Source: Alkaliphilus peptidifermentans DSM 18978 (lineage in GTDB: Bacteria > Bacillota > Clostridia > Peptostreptococcales > Natronincolaceae). Taken from it: a stretch of 64,000 bases of DNA. The notes under the pieces were generated by a model. The model ran no database searches. It was given only the letters and a program-made list of their open reading frames with translations, and was not told the origin of the DNA. The translations under genes were made by a program, and so were the position numbers. The stretch covers positions 1-64,000 of the forward strand of contig NZ_FMUS01000026.1 of the NCBI RefSeq assembly GCF_900101495.1, read 5' to 3'. Shown piece by piece: positions 60,285 through 64,000 of the stretch. Each line of letters begins with the position of its first letter. Positions within the stretch are counted from its first letter, which is position 1.

Positions 60285-60365
60285 ATACAACCCACTTTCG
60301 TTAATCCTTTACTTGAGTTTTAAAAATCGGGTTTGTCATATAAATCTTACTTTATCTTCAATCTG

Positions 60366-60395
60366 AGAGTAGTACAATCCTGTACTACTCTTTTT
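60366..60395 (+). terminator. terminator of dacF
   Basis: AGAGTAGTACA (60366-60376) pairs perfectly with TGTACTACTCT (60381-60391) over ATCC, followed by TTTT. Confidence 0.92.
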
Positions 60396-60462
60396 ATATA
60401 CCTTCTATTATGGTATAATGAAGAGTGGTAAAATCACATTATCTCAATAAGGGCGTGATTTA

Positions 60463-63087
60463 ATGAAGGCTATAATTAGTCACCAGAATTTAGATTTCGA
60501 TGGACTTGCCAGTATGGTGGCGTGCTCAAAGCTTAATCCAGATTCATTTATGTTTTTTACAGGTAAAGTTAGTGAAGAAGTAAAGAACTTTGTTTCTTTA
60601 TATAAAAATGTTTTGCCTGTAAAACAAGCTGGAAAGCTCAACCTTGATGAAATTGATGAGTTGTTTATTGTTGATGTTAATACACCAAATAGAATCGGAA
60701 AGTTTAAAGAGCTTCTAGATAAACCAATTCCAATTACTATAATTGATCATCATGAGGTTAATCAAAACACCATAGAAAATGCAATAAAAACAATCAAACC
60801 CTTTGGGGCTTGTACTACTATTTTAATTCAAGAAATAATAAAGCAGGACATTCCTATTTCAACATTTGAAGCTACACTATTTGCATTAGGTATATATACA
60901 GATACCAATTGTTTAACCTTTAATAGTACCACATATCATGATGCAGAAGCTGTTGCATTTCTTCTTAAAAAAGGAGCTAATTTATCTATAATTAAAGAAT
61001 TTATGAATGTAGACCTTAGTGAAGATCAAGATCAGCTCTTTACCTCTCTATTAGTAAACTTAGAGTTGGTTGATATAAAGGGGTATCAAATAGCAATAAC
61101 AGTATTTAAGGGTGATAATTTTATAGGTGATTTAGGTACAATGTGTGAAAAACTAATGGAGATAAAAAAATGCGATGCAGTTTTTCTTCTAGTAGAAATG
61201 GAAAATCGTTGTTATATTGTTGGAAGAAGTGCAGTAGACGAAATACATTTACCATACATTCTAGAGAATTTTGGTGGAGCTGGTCATCCAAAGGCGGCTT
61301 CTGCTACAGTAAAGGATGGAAATCTAGAAGAATTAAAAAGCAAGTTGATAGATAATATGATGGGAAAAATAAAATCTCAATTAGTTGCTGGTGACATCAT
61401 GAGTTATCCTGTAAAGACAGTTTTTGAAGATATGACTGTTGATGAAGTAAACAAAATAATGTTTAGATACGGTCATACAGGCATGCCTGTTGTTAAGGAT
61501 AACGAATTGATAGGAATTATTTCAAGAACAGATATTGATAAAGGTATGATTCATGGATTATCCCATGCACCTGTTAAGGGCTTTATGACTAGAAATGTTA
61601 AAACAGTAGATATAGATACAAATATTTCTGAAATAAACCAGCTATTGATTAAGCACAATATTGGAAGATTACCAGTTATTAATAATGGTAAAATAGTTGG
61701 TATTGTCACAAGAACAGATCTATTAAAAATTTTATATGGTAAAAACGCACCCAGCTGGTATAAGAAAATCTTTAATGATACAGCAGAGGATATTGATTGT
61801 AAAGACTTACTAAATGAGCTTCCTGAACACATATATAAGATTTTAGATATAGCAGGCAAAGTTGGAGATAGGCTATATAAAAAGGTTTATGTTGTTGGTG
61901 GATTTGTGAGAGATTTATTATTGAATGTAGAAAACTGGGATATAGATTTAGTGGTAGAGGGAGACGGTATTTTCTTTGCTAGAGAATTAAATAATGAACT
62001 AAAGGGAAATACAAAGCTTTATCAACAATTTGGAACAGCAATGATAGAGCTGGATAATGGACAAACCATTGATATAGTTACAGCCCGGAGAGAGTATTAT
62101 GAATATCCAGCTGCCCTACCGAAGATAGAAGAAAGCTCAATTTGGAGCGATCTTTTTAGAAGGGATTTTACAGTTAATTGCATGGCTCTTCAACTGAATA
62201 AAAACGATGAAGGCAAATTAATCGACTATTTTGGCGGCTTTTCAGATTTAAAGAGTCGAAAAATAAGAGTATTATATAATTTAAGCTTTATTGAAGATCC
62301 GACACGTATTTTCAGAGCAATAAGATTTGCTTCAAGATTCAATTTTGATATAGAGGATGAAACCAGGAATTTTATAGAGCAAGCGTTAAATCAGAATATG
62401 ATACAAAAATTGAGTGATGATCGGATTAAAGAAGAAATGATATATATACTAAAGGAAAAAAGCCTATATAGGAGTCTAACATTAATGCTAGATTTAAACA
62501 TATTTAAATCGATTGATTCCGAATTGAGAATAACCCACGAAACACTAGAAAAGATAGGTAGAATAGATTATGCTTTAGATCAATTTAAAGGATCAATTGA
62601 AGATATTAATACTGTTTTGGTGAAAATAATGCTTTTATTGACAAACTTTCCACTTGAGAGGCTTCATGAGGTACTAAATAAATTTAGCATAAATAAAGCT
62701 TGGTATAATCAAATACTAGATGCTCTTTTTTCCAAAAAGAGTATATATGATATTTTAATTAATGATGATCTAGATAAATATTGCCTTTATGAAGCATTAG
62801 AACCACTTCCAGAGGAAGCAATACTATATTATCATATTGATAGTGAAAATCCTTATATTCGACACTACCTAATGTATTACACTGTAAAGCTTAAAAATAT
62901 TAAACCTATTATAACAGGAGAAGATTTAAAAAAACTTAATATAAAGCCTGGTCCAATTTACAAAAGAATTTTTGACCATGTATTGGAGGCGAAGATAAAG
63001 GGCCTGGCATATTCCTATGAGGATGAGCTGGCTTTAGCTAAAAAACAGTATGAGGCTTTGAAAGGAGAAAAAAATGTTTCAATTTGA
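60463..63087 (+). CDS. DHH phosphoesterase - CBS pair - tRNA nucleotidyltransferase fusion
   Basis: This 874-residue protein joins three modules. Residues about 1-300 are a DHH/DHHA1 phosphoesterase (DFDGLAS, IDHHEVN, GGAGHPKAAS). Residues about 310-430 hold two CBS domains (MSYPVKTVFEDM, MTRNVKTVDID). Residues about 460-720 are a class II nucleotidyltransferase (VYVVGGFVRDLLL, DIDLVVEGDG, RRDFTVNCMA, EDPTRIFRAIRF), as in CCA- or A-adding enzymes. The helical tail binds RNA. Such fusions are known from Aquifex, Clostridia and some deltaproteobacteria. The CBS pair may sense adenosine nucleotides. The stop overlaps the next gene by 14 bases. Confidence 0.9.
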   Translation: MKAIISHQNLDFDGLASMVACSKLNPDSFMFFTGKVSEEVKNFVSLYKNVLPVKQAGKLNLDEIDELFIVDVNTPNRIGKFKELLDKPIPITIIDHHEVNQNTIENAIKTIKPFGACTTILIQEIIKQDIPISTFEATLFALGIYTDTNCLTFNSTTYHDAEAVAFLLKKGANLSIIKEFMNVDLSEDQDQLFTSLLVNLELVDIKGYQIAITVFKGDNFIGDLGTMCEKLMEIKKCDAVFLLVEMENRCYIVGRSAVDEIHLPYILENFGGAGHPKAASATVKDGNLEELKSKLIDNMMGKIKSQLVAGDIMSYPVKTVFEDMTVDEVNKIMFRYGHTGMPVVKDNELIGIISRTDIDKGMIHGLSHAPVKGFMTRNVKTVDIDTNISEINQLLIKHNIGRLPVINNGKIVGIVTRTDLLKILYGKNAPSWYKKIFNDTAEDIDCKDLLNELPEHIYKILDIAGKVGDRLYKKVYVVGGFVRDLLLNVENWDIDLVVEGDGIFFARELNNELKGNTKLYQQFGTAMIELDNGQTIDIVTARREYYEYPAALPKIEESSIWSDLFRRDFTVNCMALQLNKNDEGKLIDYFGGFSDLKSRKIRVLYNLSFIEDPTRIFRAIRFASRFNFDIEDETRNFIEQALNQNMIQKLSDDRIKEEMIYILKEKSLYRSLTLMLDLNIFKSIDSELRITHETLEKIGRIDYALDQFKGSIEDINTVLVKIMLLLTNFPLERLHEVLNKFSINKAWYNQILDALFSKKSIYDILINDDLDKYCLYEALEPLPEEAILYYHIDSENPYIRHYLMYYTVKLKNIKPIITGEDLKKLNIKPGPIYKRIFDHVLEAKIKGLAYSYEDELALAKKQYEALKGEKNVSI

Positions 63088-63694
63088 TATTAATAGAATT
63101 ATATTAACCTTGCCAGGAATCCTAGTGGCACTTACCCTCCATGAATTTGCCCATGCTTATACAGCCTATTTGCTTGGAGATCCAACATCTAAAAACCATG
63201 GAAGGCTAACTCTTAATCCAATAGCCCACATAGATATATTTGGGTTTTTAATGCTGATGTTTGCAGGCTTTGGTTGGGCAAAGCCTGTACCTATAAACCC
63301 TAACTACTTTAAAAATCGTAAGATGGGTACATTTTTAGTTTCTATTGCAGGGCCAGCAACTAATATTATTCTGGCTATTCTATTCACATTCGCTTTAGGA
63401 CTACAGCTTAAATATTTTAATAATACAGTATTTACAAATATTATATTTTATGGAGTAATGATAAATATTGTTTTAGCTGTTTTTAATCTTTTGCCTATTC
63501 CTCCATTGGATGGTTCAAAATTATTATTGGCTTTTTTACCTGATAGATTTGAAGATTACTATTATCAGTATCAAAAATATTCATATTTTTTATTGCTTTT
63601 ATTGTTGTTCTTCAACGGTATAGGAAGGGTGATAGGCCCAATTGTAGAGTGGGTTATGGATATGTTATTAAGATTACTAGTTGTGTTTTTTTAG
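63074..63694 (+). CDS. site-2 protease family membrane metalloprotease (M50)
   Basis: The 206-residue protein has about five hydrophobic segments. HEFAH (H23, E24, H27) binds zinc and NLLPIPPLDGSK carries the third ligand, the aspartate. This is the short YwhC-like group, without PDZ or CBS domains. The substrate is unknown; it is distinct from SpoIVFB by context. ATG at 63074 overlaps the upstream gene by 14 bases after AAAGGAG. scpA follows. Confidence 0.92.
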   Translation: MFQFDINRIILTLPGILVALTLHEFAHAYTAYLLGDPTSKNHGRLTLNPIAHIDIFGFLMLMFAGFGWAKPVPINPNYFKNRKMGTFLVSIAGPATNIILAILFTFALGLQLKYFNNTVFTNIIFYGVMINIVLAVFNLLPIPPLDGSKLLLAFLPDRFEDYYYQYQKYSYFLLLLLLFFNGIGRVIGPIVEWVMDMLLRLLVVFF

Positions 63695-63703
63695 GAGGGT
63701 ACT

Positions 63704-64000
63704 ATGACATATAAAATTAAAGTAGAAGCCTTTGAAGGACCCTTTGATTTATTGTTTCATTTAATTGAAAAAAATGAAATAGACATATATGATATACCAA
63801 TAAGTGAAATAACAGTACAGTATATACAATATCTTAAAGCTATGCAGGAAATGGATTTAAATGTAACTAGTGAATTCTTAGTTATGGTGGCCACTTTATT
63901 AGAAATTAAATCTAAAATGCTTCTGCCCATTGAAAAGAAAGAAGATCACCAGATCGAATTTGAGGAAGCAGATCCTAGAAATGAACTTGTAAGAAAGCTA
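63704..64000 (+). CDS. scpA: segregation and condensation protein A, partial
   Basis: The first 99 codons are seen; the gene is cut by the window end. KVEAFEGPFDLLFHLIEKNEIDIYDIPI and FLVMVATLLEIKSKMLLP are the conserved kleisin N-terminus. ScpA joins SMC and ScpB in chromosome segregation. ATG at 63704 follows TAGGAGGG. scpB probably follows outside the window. Confidence 0.96.
   Translation, partial: MTYKIKVEAFEGPFDLLFHLIEKNEIDIYDIPISEITVQYIQYLKAMQEMDLNVTSEFLVMVATLLEIKSKMLLPIEKKEDHQIEFEEADPRNELVRKL

Noticed and set aside
63074-63694. SpoIVFB, the pro-sigma-K protease
   Set aside because: It has the M50 motif but matches the short YwhC-like group, lacks a CBS domain and sits beside scpA and not near spoIVFA.

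Overview
This window comes from a low-GC, endospore-forming Firmicute of the class Clostridia. It carries the full spoIIIA operon, an uninterrupted sigK with a pro-sequence, spoIVB, spo0A, spoIIM and a dacF with a sigma-F-type promoter. Gene order matches the Bacillus/Clostridium core (aroQ-pepP-efp-spoIIIAA..AH-asp23-nusB-folD-xseA-xseB-ispA-dxs-tlyA-argR-recN-spoIVB-spo0A), without accB/accC and nadK. An OLE RNA with its partner gene oapA sits between ispA and dxs. OLE is known mainly from anaerobic, alkaliphilic or otherwise extremophilic Gram-positives, so an Alkaliphilus-like relative is my best guess. The genus is inference only.

Layout. 1-4.6 kb: ireB, an unrecognised two-domain membrane protein, an Fe-S aldo/keto reductase, ruvX and a DUF1292 gene. 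4.6-10.2 kb: a minus-strand membrane protein, sfsA, fur, RNase J, a lysine exporter split over two genes and a YheA-like gene. 10.5-15.7 kb: the tRNA wobble-uridine pair trmR/trhP, udk, a class B penicillin-binding protein and sigK. 15.8-20.3 kb: a DUF881 protein, an XRE-TPR regulator, dcd, a YvyF-like zinc protein and yqeG. 20.5-23 kb: pilT, pilD and comFB, all tied to type IV pili or competence. 23-37 kb: aroQ, pepP, efp, the spoIIIA operon, asp23, then nusB to ispA and a DUF212 phosphatase-like gene. 37.0-38.7 kb: OLE RNA and oapA. 38.7-46.3 kb: dxs to spo0A. 46.4-54.5 kb: recX, a steA/steB envelope cluster, a Nudix hydrolase, spoIIM and xerD. 54.8-59 kb: deoB, two purine nucleoside phosphorylases and a pyrimidine nucleoside phosphorylase. 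59-64 kb: dacF, a DHH-CBS-nucleotidyltransferase fusion, an M50 protease and the start of scpA, cut by the window end.

Nearly all genes are on the plus strand; only the 4.6 kb membrane gene, the DUF881 gene and recX are on the minus strand. Many units end in clear intrinsic terminators. Promoter-like sequences give a coherent sporulation picture: sigma-H-type sites (RnAGGAWWW, 11-12 bases, RnnGAAT) precede spo0A, pilT, xerD, argR and, with one mismatch, dcd. The spo0A site overlaps a TGTCGAA 0A box. A full sigma-F match precedes dacF and a sigma-E-like site precedes spoIIM.

The most notable element is the OLE RNA (about 620 nt), which has its own TTGATA-17-TATAAT promoter and its own terminator. 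Other structure outside genes: four arrays of a degenerate 7-base tandem repeat, all in the same orientation; a MITE-like dispersed repeat; a perfect 22-bp palindrome after yqeG; and hairpins that appear to cover the ribosome binding sites of spoIVB and the class B PBP gene. I found no tRNA, rRNA, CRISPR array, prophage or insertion-sequence transposase.
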